Notes under the pieces: generated by a model
What the model saw: only the letters and a program-made list of their open reading frames with translations
Told to the model about the DNA's origin: nothing
The model's database searches: none
Assembly: GCF_900182665.1 (NCBI RefSeq)
Contig: NZ_FXTL01000019.1
Span: 1 to 58,528, forward strand
Direction of reading: 5' to 3'
Source of the DNA: Propioniciclava tarda
Lineage (GTDB): Bacteria; Actinomycetota; Actinomycetes; Propionibacteriales; Propionibacteriaceae
Length of the DNA: 58,528 bases
Made by a program: the position numbers and the translations under genes
In this document: piece after piece, positions 33,793 to 42,442 of the stretch
How the letters are laid out: each line of letters starts with the position of its first letter
Numbering within the stretch: position 1 is the stretch's first letter

Positions 33793-34033
33793 GCGTTGTG
33801 ACTCGTTCACTACCGCGGCCGAGCGAGGCCAGAGACCTGACGCCATCGAGGCGGACGACTCGTCCAGAGAGGATCACCAGCCGGGGCTGAGGTCGGGTCC
33901 GGGTGGGCTGGGTCGTGGGGGTTCGCACCGCAGACCAGACCATGGCGCAACGCTATTGCCCGTGCAGGGACATCCGCGAGCGCCGTCCTCGTACGAATCG
34001 TCAGCCACTCCTGTCACGCGGCAGAATGGCGGC
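33793..34033. other. Divergent abiE / murT intergenic region
   Basis: This 241-nt stretch holds no recognisable gene. It ends with CAGAAT (34022-34027) 6 nt before the murT GTG, a probable leaderless -10 box. Confidence 0.4.
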
Positions 34034-35344
34034 GTGCCATCCGACGACCTGCGCCGCAAGGCGGATCCCGCGAAGCTGAGCCTCCCCCACCGGGCGAGGC
34101 TCGTCGCCGGAACCGTCGCCGGTGATCTGGCGGCGACGGCGTCCAGACTCTTGGGGAAGGGATCGGGCGCGTCCATCCGCGGTCAGATCCTGACCCGGAT
34201 CGCGCCGGACGCCTTCGGCGACCTCGTGAAGGGACGCCGCATCGTCGCCGTCAGCGGCACCAACGGCAAGACCACCACGACGCACTTCGTCGCCTCCGCG
34301 CTGCGCGAGGCGCTGGGACCGGACGCCGGACGCCTCGTCCACAACGCCGACGGCGCGAACCTGCACTACGGCATCGCATCCGCGCTTGCCAAGGCGCCCC
34401 GGGCCGACGTCGCCGTCCTGGAAACCGACGAACGCGTCGTCGCCGACCTGCTGGCCAAGGGACGCCCCGAGGTCCTGGTGCTGCTGAACTTCAGCCGCGA
34501 CCAGCTCGACCGCAACCACGAGATCAAGTTCCTGGGACGCGACTGGCGCAGCGCCCTCGACCGCGCGGGCGCCGACGGTCCCGTCGTGATCGCCAACGCC
34601 GACGACCCGCTGGTCACCTGGGCCGCCGAGAAGGCGCCCAAGGTCGTATGGGTCAGCACCGCCACCACCTGGAACGCCGACGCCGCCATGTGCCCCGCCT
34701 GCGGCGCCATGCTGACTCGCGCGTCGGCGTCCGATGGCACCTCGACTTGGGACTGCCCCTCCTGCGAACTCACCCAGCACGATGCTGACTACGTGGTTCG
34801 CGACGGCTTCATCCGGCTCCCGGACGGCACCGCGATCGATCCCCAGCTCAACGTGCCCGGCGTCTTCAACATCGCGAACGCCGCCATGGCTCTGGCCGCC
34901 GTCGCCGAACTGGGAGTCGACGCGGAGACCGCGCTGCGGGGGTTCCGGTCGGTCAAGGCCCCCGCCGGACGCTTCTCTGTGGCGACGATCGGCGGGTCCA
35001 GCTACCGGCTGATCCTGTCCAAGAACCCGGCCGGCTGGGCGGAATCGCTGCCGCTGCTCACCACCGACCCCTGCGTGCTGATGATCGACTCGGTCGCCGC
35101 GGACGGCAAGGACGTGTCGTGGCTCTGGGACGTCGAGTTCGAACAGCTCCGCGGACGCCGCGTCGTCGCGTCCGGCCCGCGGGCCTACGACCTGGCCGTG
35201 CGGCTGACCTATGCCGAGGTCGAGCATTCGGTGATCCCGGACCTGACGGAAGCGCTCGGCGCCGCCACCGGCCCCGGCACGGTCGACGTGATCGCCACGT
35301 ATACCCCCTTCCAGAAACTGCTCAAGATGGGCGGCCTGCGATGA
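34034..35344 (+). CDS. murT: Lipid II isoglutaminyl synthase, MurT subunit
   Basis: The 436-residue Mur-ligase-like subunit works with GatD to amidate the D-Glu of lipid II to D-iso-Gln at the inner membrane face. The ATP-binding motif GTNGKTTTTH and a Mur central domain (FSRDQLDR, NADDP) are present. The MurT-specific zinc ribbon CPAC...CPSC lies near residues 220-250. The C-terminal DUF1727-like domain has YTPFQKLLK. GTG 34034 follows CAGAAT by 6 nt. Its stop overlaps the gatD ATG as ATGA, as in other actinobacteria and Staphylococcus. Confidence 0.92.
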   Translation: MPSDDLRRKADPAKLSLPHRARLVAGTVAGDLAATASRLLGKGSGASIRGQILTRIAPDAFGDLVKGRRIVAVSGTNGKTTTTHFVASALREALGPDAGRLVHNADGANLHYGIASALAKAPRADVAVLETDERVVADLLAKGRPEVLVLLNFSRDQLDRNHEIKFLGRDWRSALDRAGADGPVVIANADDPLVTWAAEKAPKVVWVSTATTWNADAAMCPACGAMLTRASASDGTSTWDCPSCELTQHDADYVVRDGFIRLPDGTAIDPQLNVPGVFNIANAAMALAAVAELGVDAETALRGFRSVKAPAGRFSVATIGGSSYRLILSKNPAGWAESLPLLTTDPCVLMIDSVAADGKDVSWLWDVEFEQLRGRRVVASGPRAYDLAVRLTYAEVEHSVIPDLTEALGAATGPGTVDVIATYTPFQKLLKMGGLR

Positions 35345-36111
35345 CCCTTCGACAAGCTCAGGGACCCGCCCTTCGCGACGGCCAAGGACCGGTGAAGATC
35401 GTCGTTGTCTACCAGTCGCTGCTCGGCATCTACGGCGACCAGGGCAACGCGAAGGTGCTCCACCAGCGCCTGGCCTGGCGGGGCATCGACTCCGAGGTGA
35501 TCTTCGTCGAGCCAGGTCAGCGACTCCCGGCCGACGGCGCGATCTACCTGCTCGGCGGCGGCGAGGACAACGCCCAGACGACAGCCGTCCGAGAGCTGAA
35601 GGCCGACGGCGCCCTGTTCTCGGCCCTCGCGGACGGAGCCGTCCTGTTCGCCGTCTGCGCCGGCTACCAGATCTGCGGGCACACCTTCACGATCGGCGAG
35701 AACGACGAGGTCCGCGAGGGCCTCGGCGTCCTCGACGTCACCACCCGCCGCGGCAGCCGCCGCGCCGTGGGCGAGATCCTCACCCGCTGGACCAAGCCGG
35801 ACGGCACCCAGACCTACCTCACCGGCTTCGAGAACCACGGCGGCTTCACCACCCTGGGCCCGGACGCCGCCCCGCTGGCCCGCGTCGAGGTGGGCATCGG
35901 CAACGCCGACGAGGGCACCGAGGGCGCGGTCCAGGGTCGCGTGATCGGCACCTATCCCCACGGTCCGGTCCTGGCCCGCAACCCAGAACTGGCCGATCAC
36001 CTCTTGCACCTGGCCACCGGACGCGTCCTCGAACCGCTCCCCGGACCCCAGCCCGAGCACGACGGACTACGCGCCGAGCGCATGGCCTTCGTCCGGCGGA
36101 CCCGCGCGTAG
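35341..36111 (+). CDS. gatD: Lipid II isoglutaminyl synthase, GatD amidotransferase subunit
   Basis: The 256-residue class I glutamine amidotransferase supplies ammonia to MurT. Nucleophile Cys in FAVCAGYQICG and catalytic His in GTYPHGPVL are present, with the characteristic LLGGGEDNAQ loop. The conserved protein begins at VKIVVVYQS (GTG 35392). The coupled ATG at 35341 adds 17 residues (MTLRQAQGP...) encoded by a dispersed-type repeat. If ATG 35341 is used, GatD has an unusual N-terminal tail; if GTG 35392, the repeat is a 5' spacer that breaks the usual ATGA coupling. Confidence 0.9.
   Translation: MTLRQAQGPALRDGQGPVKIVVVYQSLLGIYGDQGNAKVLHQRLAWRGIDSEVIFVEPGQRLPADGAIYLLGGGEDNAQTTAVRELKADGALFSALADGAVLFAVCAGYQICGHTFTIGENDEVREGLGVLDVTTRRGSRRAVGEILTRWTKPDGTQTYLTGFENHGGFTTLGPDAAPLARVEVGIGNADEGTEGAVQGRVIGTYPHGPVLARNPELADHLLHLATGRVLEPLPGPQPEHDGLRAERMAFVRRTRA
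35345..35366 (+). repeat. REP-like repeat unit at the gatD start
   Basis: CCCTTCGACAAGCTCAGGGA is an imperfect palindrome of the kind found dispersed in many actinobacterial genomes (CCCTGAGCTTGTCGAAGGG on the other strand). A degenerate second copy follows at about 35369-35390. It lies inside the 5' end of gatD. Confidence 0.55.
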
Positions 36112-36161
36112 GCGTCCGATTTTCTTCTGTCGGCACTGATGCACTAACATCGTCCGGGCAC

Positions 36162-36237
<76 letters not shown>

Positions 36238-36240
36238 AGC

Positions 36241-36273
36241 ACAAGGCCCTTCGCGCATCGCGAAGGGCCTTGT
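36241..36273 (+). terminator. Hairpin terminator after tRNA-Lys
   Basis: A perfect 15-bp stem (36241-36255 with 36259-36273) with CAT loop begins 3 nt after the tRNA CCA and is followed by CGTTGTTT. It may also serve the convergent DUF3618 gene that ends at 36291. Confidence 0.88.
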
Positions 36274-36290
36274 CGTTGTTTGAAGGGGCG

Positions 36291-36578
36291 TCAGCGCCGG
36301 ACGATGGAGCGCACGACTCCGATGAATGCGAACGTGCCGACGACGGCGGCGGCGAGGTAGGCGATGCGGTCCCACTTGACGGCTCCGAAGTCGTCGACGA
36401 ACTGGGAGCGAGCCGTGTTCAGCTCGCCGGCCACGAAGTCCTTGGCGTCGTTGACCGCCCGCGTCTTGACCGCCTGCGGGTGCACTGCGGTGATCAGATC
36501 TTCGACGTTGCCGGCCAACCGCGAGCGCGCAGCGGCGATCTCAGCCTCGATCTCAGCCTTGGTTCGGGTAGCGGCCAC
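36291..36578 (-). CDS. DUF3618 family membrane-associated protein
   Basis: The 95-residue protein begins with a charged coiled helix (TKAEIEAEIAAARSRLAGNV) matching the DUF3618 signature of Ile-x-x-x-Ile...Arg-x-x-Leu. It ends with one transmembrane helix (IAYLAAAVVGTFAFIGVV) and a basic tail. Its function is unknown; members are often near stress or cell-envelope genes. The GTG at 36578 has AAAGGAC upstream. It diverges from the peroxiredoxin gene across 65 nt. Confidence 0.7.
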   Translation of the reverse strand: MAATRTKAEIEAEIAAARSRLAGNVEDLITAVHPQAVKTRAVNDAKDFVAGELNTARSQFVDDFGAVKWDRIAYLAAAVVGTFAFIGVVRSIVRR

Positions 36579-36643
36579 GACGGGTCCTTTCTCGGCGACA
36601 CTGCGTGGACGAGCCTAGTCGCCCGCGCACTATGGTTGCACCC

Positions 36644-37120
36644 ATGGCCCAGCTGATGGTGGGAGATCCCGCACCCGAGTTCACGCTGCCGGACGCCGAC
36701 AACGCACCCGTCAGCCTGTCCGACTTCGCCGGACGCCGCGTCATCGTCTACTTCTACCCGGCCGCCCTGACGCCCGGTTGCACCACGCAGGCCGTCGACT
36801 TCACCGCCGCCAGCGAGTCCCTGGACGCCGCCGGCCTCACCGTCTTGGGCATCTCCCCGGACGCCCCCGAGAAGCTCGCGAAGTTCCGCGACAAGTACGA
36901 CCTGAGCGTCCGGCTGCTCTCGGACGCCGACCGCTCCGTCATGACCGCCTACGGCGCCTACGGACCCAAGAAGCTCTACGGCAAGGAGGTCGTGGGCGTC
37001 ATCCGCTCGACGTTCGTCGTCGCCGTGGACGCCGACGGCCGCGGCACGATCGATGTCGCCCAGTACGCCGTCAAGGCCACCGGCCACGTCGCCAAGCTGT
37101 TCCGCGACCTCGGCCTCTAG
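36644..37120 (+). CDS. bcp: Bcp-type peroxiredoxin, 1-Cys form
   Basis: The 158-residue thiol peroxidase reduces H2O2 and organic peroxides. The active-site motif is TPGCTTQAV (peroxidatic Cys in PxxxTxxC context). The position where many Bcp proteins have the resolving Cys (TPGCTxxxC) is Val, and no other Cys is present. It should therefore work by the 1-Cys mechanism with an external thiol such as mycothiol or thioredoxin. ATG 36644 has TATGGT (36631-36636) exactly 7 nt upstream and is probably leaderless. A decayed thioredoxin-reductase-like gene starts 8 nt after its stop. Confidence 0.88.
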   Translation: MAQLMVGDPAPEFTLPDADNAPVSLSDFAGRRVIVYFYPAALTPGCTTQAVDFTAASESLDAAGLTVLGISPDAPEKLAKFRDKYDLSVRLLSDADRSVMTAYGAYGPKKLYGKEVVGVIRSTFVVAVDADGRGTIDVAQYAVKATGHVAKLFRDLGL

Positions 37121-37127
37121 GCGACAC

Positions 37128-38497
37128 GTGGGAGCCGACTTTCGCCCCGCCATCGTCGTCATCGCGGACGCCTCGAGGGGCGTCCTGCTGGACGAACTGT
37201 CCGCGCGCTACGCGCGCGACTACGACCTGGTCGCGCCCGACCTGGACGCCGCCAAGCCGGTGCTGCTCAACCTGCTCGCCGCCCAGCACAAGGTGGCCGT
37301 CATCGCCTGCGAGTACCGCCTGGGCGAGTTCACGGCCGTCGACGTCTTCCGGAAGCTGGCCTCGACCCTGTCCACCGCGCGCCGGCTCGTCTTTGTCCCG
37401 TCCGAGCAGTTCGCGGACGCCGTCGGCGACCTGATGGACGCCCAGGCGTCCGGCCAGATCGACGGCTACTTCGTCATTCCGAAGGGTCCCCGCGACGAGG
37501 AATTCCACGGAGGCATCTCGGAGCAACTGTCCGAGTGGACCTGGGTCAGCGGGGCCGTCTCGATCGACGTCGTCCGCATCTTCATGGACGCCCCGAGCGC
37601 CGACTCCGCCCGCATCATCGACTTCCTCGACCGCAGCGGCGTACCCCACCGCGTCTACCCCACCGACTCGCCGGTCGCCGCCGAGATGCTGGCCGAGGTC
37701 GGCCCGGACGCCGCCCTGCCGCTGGTGCAGCTGGTCGGCGGCGCCATCCTGCCGTGCCCGTCCACCGCCGACCTGGCCGGCCTCATGCAGCGGGCGGCGC
37801 GCAGCACGGCCCCCGACGGCGACGAGGTGGCCGACCTGCTGATCGTCGGCGCCGGGCCCGCCGGCCTCGCGGCCGCCGTCTATGGGGCGTCCGAAGGCCT
37901 GTCGACCGTCGTGATCGAGGCGGACGCCGTGGGCGGACAGGCCGGCACGAGCTCGATGCGCGGACGACACGTCGTCGTCGTGGGCGGCGGCAACAGTGCG
38001 GGCCCGTCCGCGGTGCACTGTCGCGGTTCGCGGCGTCCGTGACGGTCGTCATCCGGCGTCCGAGCCTGGACGAGACCATGTCGACCTACCTGATCCACGA
38101 ACTGGCCGGACGCCACAACGTCGTCGTCCGCCCCTGCACCGAGGTCATCGACGGGGGCGGCGACGGCGTCCTGGAGTGGCTCGTCCTGCGCGATCTCAAC
38201 GACGAGTCGACCGCGCGCGTGGAGGCGTCCGGCCTCTACTTGCTGCTCGGCGCCGAGCCGCACTGCGAGTGGCTACCCGAGGACGTCTGCCGCGACGAGT
38301 ACGGCTTCGTCCTCGCCGGACGCGACGTCCCCGAACGGTTCTGGACCGACGGCGTCCCCCCGGCGCCGCTGGCGACGGCCGTGCCGGGCGTCTTCGTAGC
38401 GGGCGACATCAGGTCCGGCTCCATGAAGCGCGTCGCGGCCGCGACCGGCGAAGGATCGTCGGTGGTCGGGCTGGTCCACGCCTTCCTCGGCGACTAG
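37128..38497 (+). pseudogene. Fused receiver / thioredoxin reductase-like protein, disrupted
   Basis: The first frame (GTG 37128 to TGA 38042) has a response-regulator-like domain followed by a linker with YPTDSPV, then the FAD motif IVGAGPAGLAAAVYG and GGQAGTSS. Family members continue for about 120 residues before VVVVGGGNSAG; here that block is missing. Just after GGGNSAG a single missing C near 38020 shifts the frame, so the NADPH-domain rest (SRFAASVTVVIRR... to GDIRSGSMKRVAAATGEGS) is read in another frame, ending at 38497. Restoring one C restores the family sequence. The receiver has also lost its phosphoryl Asp (IACEYRLGEF). It looks recently inactivated. Confidence 0.8.
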
Positions 38498-38511
38498 GGC
38501 AGAATCGCCGC

Positions 38512-40374
38512 GTGGAAGCAGCCCTCTTCGTCGTCGGGATCGTTGCTGTCGTCGTCGCCGTCTCGGGGGTGTCTGGACGCCTCGGCACCTCGGCCCCCCT
38601 GTTGCTGACGCTGGTCGGCATCGTCATCGGCTACCTGCCCGGCTTCCCCGTCATCGAGATCGACCGCGAGATCGTGCTGCTCGGGCTGCTGCCCCCGCTG
38701 CTGTACGCGGCCGCGATCCGGACGTCTCTGATCGACCTGCGCGCCAACCTCAAGTCGATCGCGATGCTCTCGGTCGCGCTCGTCGTGGTGACCGCGGCGG
38801 CTGTCGGCGTCCTGCTCTGGCAGTTGCTGGGCATCCCGCTGCCGCTCGCGTTGGCCTTCGGTGGGGTCGTCGCTCCCCCGGACGCCGTCGCCGCGACCGC
38901 GGTCGCCAAAGGCATCGGCTTGCCGCGCCGGATCGTGACACTGCTGGAAGGCGAGTCGCTCTTCAACGACGCCACCGCCCTCGTCATCGTGAAGCTCGGG
39001 CTCGTCGGACTCGGCGCGGCCGTGACCGCCGGCGACGTCGGGGTCCAGTTCCTGTGGTCGGCCGGCGGCGGGATCGCGATCGGCCTGGTGGCGATGTGGG
39101 TGATCCGGCGAGTGCGGGGCATGATCCAGTCGTCGGTCAGCGATGTCGCCGTCTCGTTCATCTGCCCCTGGATCGCCTACCTGCCCGCCGAAGCCGTCCA
39201 CGCGTCCGGCGTGCTGGCAGTCGTGACGGCCGGCGTCCTGCTGGGCCACAAGGCGCACTCGTTCCAGTCCGCTCGCTCGCGGCTGGCCGAGCGCATCAAT
39301 TGGACGACGATCCAGTTCATCCTCGAGAACGGCGTGTTCCTGCTGATCGGCCTGCAGGCGCACGGCATCGTCGAACGCGTGCAGGACGAAGGCATCGGGC
39401 TCGCCGTCGTGGTCGGCGTGGGCGCCGCGCTCCTGGCGACCGTGATCGCTGTCCGGCTGGCGTTCATGTACCTCACGATCCCGCTGTGGCGCGGATCGTT
39501 CCCGTGGAGCGAGGCGGCCCGCGCGGCCACCGTCACCGGCTGGGCGGGGATGCGCGGCGTGGTCACCTTGGCGGCCGCCCTGTCGATTCCCGAGGACGCC
39601 CCCGCGCGCGACCTGCTGGTGCTCCTGGCCCTCGTGGTCGTGGCCGGGACGCTACTGCTGCAGGGGTACTCGCTGCCCTGGGTGGCCCGCCGGATGGACA
39701 TCCGCGGCGAAGACCCCCGCGAAGAGGCACTGCAGCGGGCGACCGTGATCGAGAGGGCGGTCGCGGCCGGCGATCACGCGCTCGACGCGCTCGAGGTGGC
39801 TGGCGTCCCGACCGAGGTCGTCGGCGCGTTGCGCAGCGTCGGCGAGCGCCGGCGCCACGCGGCGTGGGAGCGGCTCGGCACCACCGCCGATGTCGAAAGC
39901 CCCACGGACGCCTACCGGCGCCTCCGCATGGCGATGCTGGAGGCCGAGCGGGGCAAGCTGCTCAAGATCCGCGACACGGGCAACGTCTCCAGCGAAGTGC
40001 TGGACGAGGCGCTCGGGGACGCCGACCTCGAGGAGTCCATGCTGACGACGCTCCACCAGCGGCAGATCGCGGCCCGCGGCGTCCTACGGACCCCCGAGCG
40101 CAACCGGGGCGACTGTGAGCACCTCCGGGACGCCGACGACGGCCGTTCAGTCGTCCCGCTGACGCCCGAGGGCTGCGCCGAGTGCCTCGCCGACGGGAAG
40201 ACCAACTGGGTCGCCCTGCGGATCTGTCTCGACTGCGGGCACGTCGGCTGCTGCGACTCCTCCCCCGACCGCCACGCCACCGGGCACTACGAGCAGACAG
40301 GGCACCCTGTCATGCGCTCGTTCGAGCCCGGCGAGGAGTGGCGCTGGTGCTACGTGGACGCGCTGCCCGGTTAG
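38512..40374 (+). CDS. CPA1 Na+/H+ antiporter with C-terminal UBP-type zinc finger
   Basis: The 620-residue protein begins with about 12 transmembrane helices of the CPA1/NhaP type, with the ion-binding region LEGESLFNDATA and WAGMRGVVTLAAALS. A soluble helical regulatory segment (about 410-530) follows. The last ~85 residues form a ubiquitin-hydrolase-type zinc finger: CEHLRD, CAECL, CLDCGHVGCCD and a late H-x-H-type TGHYEQTGHPV. It would exchange Na+/H+ across the membrane. The zinc finger in other proteins binds free C-terminal Gly-Gly of ubiquitin; its bacterial partner is unknown. GTG 38512 has CAGAAT 6 nt upstream. Convergent with pirin (4-nt overlap). Confidence 0.88.
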   Translation: MEAALFVVGIVAVVVAVSGVSGRLGTSAPLLLTLVGIVIGYLPGFPVIEIDREIVLLGLLPPLLYAAAIRTSLIDLRANLKSIAMLSVALVVVTAAAVGVLLWQLLGIPLPLALAFGGVVAPPDAVAATAVAKGIGLPRRIVTLLEGESLFNDATALVIVKLGLVGLGAAVTAGDVGVQFLWSAGGGIAIGLVAMWVIRRVRGMIQSSVSDVAVSFICPWIAYLPAEAVHASGVLAVVTAGVLLGHKAHSFQSARSRLAERINWTTIQFILENGVFLLIGLQAHGIVERVQDEGIGLAVVVGVGAALLATVIAVRLAFMYLTIPLWRGSFPWSEAARAATVTGWAGMRGVVTLAAALSIPEDAPARDLLVLLALVVVAGTLLLQGYSLPWVARRMDIRGEDPREEALQRATVIERAVAAGDHALDALEVAGVPTEVVGALRSVGERRRHAAWERLGTTADVESPTDAYRRLRMAMLEAERGKLLKIRDTGNVSSEVLDEALGDADLEESMLTTLHQRQIAARGVLRTPERNRGDCEHLRDADDGRSVVPLTPEGCAECLADGKTNWVALRICLDCGHVGCCDSSPDRHATGHYEQTGHPVMRSFEPGEEWRWCYVDALPG

Positions 40375-41393
40375 CGCGCCGGGGTGCTGACGCGGCCGTC
40401 CGGGTAGCGGGCGAAGCGCCCCGTCCCGTGCGGCTGGACCGGGGCGTCCGACGCATGCGGCCACCGGCCGAACCTGCCCGCGTTGTAGTCGGCGAAGGCG
40501 GCCCGTAGGCCGTCCTTGGACGCCGCCACAAACGGCCCCTGCTGGTAGACCGGCTCGCCGATCGGACGCCCCTGCAGCACGAGCAACCGGGCGCCGGCCG
40601 AGCCGGCCGTGACCTCGAGCGGGGTCGCGGCGTCCACGACGGCACCCCGGCCGGCCAGCGTCTCGCCGTCGACGGTGAGCGTGCCCTCGTAGGGGTACAG
40701 CACGCGGATGGTGTCGGGACCGGCCGACACCGGCAGCGTCAGGACCGCGTCCGGGTCGAGGGTCGCGTGCCAGATGGCCAGGTCGGACTCGGGTCTCGCC
40801 GCCCAGGACGCCGTCGGCGGCGCCGGAGGCGTGGCCTCCCCGAAGCGGCCCGCGACGAGCTTGACCCGGCTAAGGCGGCCGGCGGCGTCCGAGGTCTCGA
40901 CGATCGGCAACTGGTCGGCCCAGAACATCGAGAAGTCGGCCGGGGCGTCCTTCGTGGCGAGCGGCAGGTTGAGCCAGATCTGGAACAAGTGCAGCGGGTT
41001 CGGCCCGTCGGCCCTGGTCAGCGGGAACATCTCGGCGTGCGCGACCCCCGAGCCCGCCGTCAGCCACTGAGCGTCCCCGGCGCCGTAGCGGGCCACCGCG
41101 CCGGCCGAGTCGGTGTGGTCGACGAGCCCCTCCTCGACCAGGGTCACCGTCTCGAATCCGCGGTGCGGGTGCTGAGGGAAGCCCGGGACCACGTCGCCGT
41201 GGTACATGTTCCAGCCCTCGCGTCCGGCGAAGTCCATGCCGAGGTCGCGGCCCCTAAGCAACGCGCGCGGCGGGCCCTGGGTCTGGCCGTCGGCCGCCGG
41301 ATAGGCGTCCAGGTGATGGGCGACGAACAGGAACGGGTCGACCGTCGGCCACTGGGGTGCGGCAATGTCGAAGGCCTGGATCAGGCGGCTCAC
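40371..41393 (-). CDS. Pirin family protein
   Basis: The 340-residue bicupin has the N-terminal pirin domain with metal-binding FPQHPHRGFETVT (two His) and SGVAHAEM (His and Glu). Some pirins are quercetin 2,3-dioxygenases and others act as redox or transcription co-regulators; which applies is not clear. The C-terminal cupin carries LPVSAGPDTIRVLYPYEG. Next to it the SARP gene ends at 41390, overlapping the pirin start by 4 nt. Confidence 0.87.
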   Translation of the reverse strand: MSRLIQAFDIAAPQWPTVDPFLFVAHHLDAYPAADGQTQGPPRALLRGRDLGMDFAGREGWNMYHGDVVPGFPQHPHRGFETVTLVEEGLVDHTDSAGAVARYGAGDAQWLTAGSGVAHAEMFPLTRADGPNPLHLFQIWLNLPLATKDAPADFSMFWADQLPIVETSDAAGRLSRVKLVAGRFGEATPPAPPTASWAARPESDLAIWHATLDPDAVLTLPVSAGPDTIRVLYPYEGTLTVDGETLAGRGAVVDAATPLEVTAGSAGARLLVLQGRPIGEPVYQQGPFVAASKDGLRAAFADYNAGRFGRWPHASDAPVQPHGTGRFARYPDGRVSTPAR

Positions 41394-42217
41394 GGAATGC
41401 CCTTTCCTTTAACGTTCAAGCATCTCGTGGAACGGCCCGGGGAGGCCGAATATTCCGCACGCTCCTCGGCGTGCGTCCAGGGCGCCATGGTGGCCCGCAT
41501 CCGCCCGGACGGCCGGATCCCGAGTTCGGCCCACAGGGTGTTCGACAGGGCCCGGTAGTGGCGAAGCGCCTCGGACGTGTTGCCCTCGGCCAGGTGCGCG
41601 CGCAGGATCAACTCGTGCGCAGTCTCGCGCATCGGGGCCTGCGATACGACGACCAGGGCCAGCCGCAGCGCCGGACCCACCGCCCCGCCGTCGAGGAGCC
41701 GCTGAGCGACCGCCTCGACCGTGCGCAGCCACAGCTGGCGCACCAGTTCCCGGTTCTCGTCGACGAAGTCGTCGTCGAAGTCGGGCAGCAGATCGGCGTC
41801 CACCTGCAATCCCTGCAGCATCGCGGCGTCCAGCGGATCACCGGCCTCGACACGCGTTGACAGTGAGGTCAGGTCCGCGAGATCGACCCGGACGCCGGCG
41901 TCCAGGCCCAGAAGATCGGACGACGACCCGAGCAGGCCGGGCGCCACCTTGCGCAGCCGCCACAGGCACGAGCGCAGGTTGCCCTGGGCCCGCTCGTCGT
42001 CGACGTCAGGCCACAGCGTCAGAGCCACCCGGTGGCGACGCAACGCCTGCCCCGAGATCGCCAGCAGCGCCACCAGGCGCCAGGTCGACTCCGGTAGAGC
42101 CACCACAGTCCCCCGCCTGGTGACCTCGAAGTCCCCCAACACTTTGACCTCGTACAGCGGCCCCGCCCGAGGGCGGCGTGAGCCGACGACCGGGCTGGGT
42201 CGAACGGGAATCGCCAT
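41390..42217 (-). CDS. SARP/BTAD-family transcriptional regulator
   Basis: In this 275-residue protein the N-terminal OmpR-type winged helix (VKVLGDFEV...RVALTLWPDVDDERAQGNLRS) precedes a bacterial transcriptional activator domain of TPR-like helices ending near IRPSGRMRA. This is the minimal SARP architecture, used by actinobacteria as a pathway-specific activator. It diverges from the first eCIS gene across a 225-nt gap containing direct CCCCCTGA repeats, so it is a strong candidate for regulating the eCIS cluster. ATG 42217 is preferred (AGGTGGTGG upstream). Its stop overlaps the pirin start. Confidence 0.82.
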   Translation of the reverse strand: MAIPVRPSPVVGSRRPRAGPLYEVKVLGDFEVTRRGTVVALPESTWRLVALLAISGQALRRHRVALTLWPDVDDERAQGNLRSCLWRLRKVAPGLLGSSSDLLGLDAGVRVDLADLTSLSTRVEAGDPLDAAMLQGLQVDADLLPDFDDDFVDENRELVRQLWLRTVEAVAQRLLDGGAVGPALRLALVVVSQAPMRETAHELILRAHLAEGNTSEALRHYRALSNTLWAELGIRPSGRMRATMAPWTHAEERAEYSASPGRSTRCLNVKGKGIP

Positions 42218-42442
42218 GTCCACCACCTGTCAGCCGTTCATGTCTCGTGTCCCTCGCGTCACGGGGCCGTCACCGGTCCGCCACGCGGTCCCCCCTCGAC
42301 CGGACAACGCCAAAGACCGCGGTCCCCCTGATCCGCCACCCCCTGACCAGGCCCAATCTAAGGGCGTTCGAGAACCTGACGGAAGGCGATTTATACGACT
42401 TTGCGCAACGGTCCGGTGACGACGGCCGACTTCTCTGTGCCC
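42218..42442. promoter_or_regulatory. SARP / eCIS divergent control region
   Basis: This 225-nt region contains two CCCCCTGA octamers (42324-42331 and 42339-42346, 15 nt apart). An ACCTGA lies at 42374-42379, and TTTATACGAC, a possible -10, lies near 42391-42400. SARPs usually bind direct repeats near -35; the 15-bp phase here is longer than the common 11 bp, so the assignment is tentative. Confidence 0.35.
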
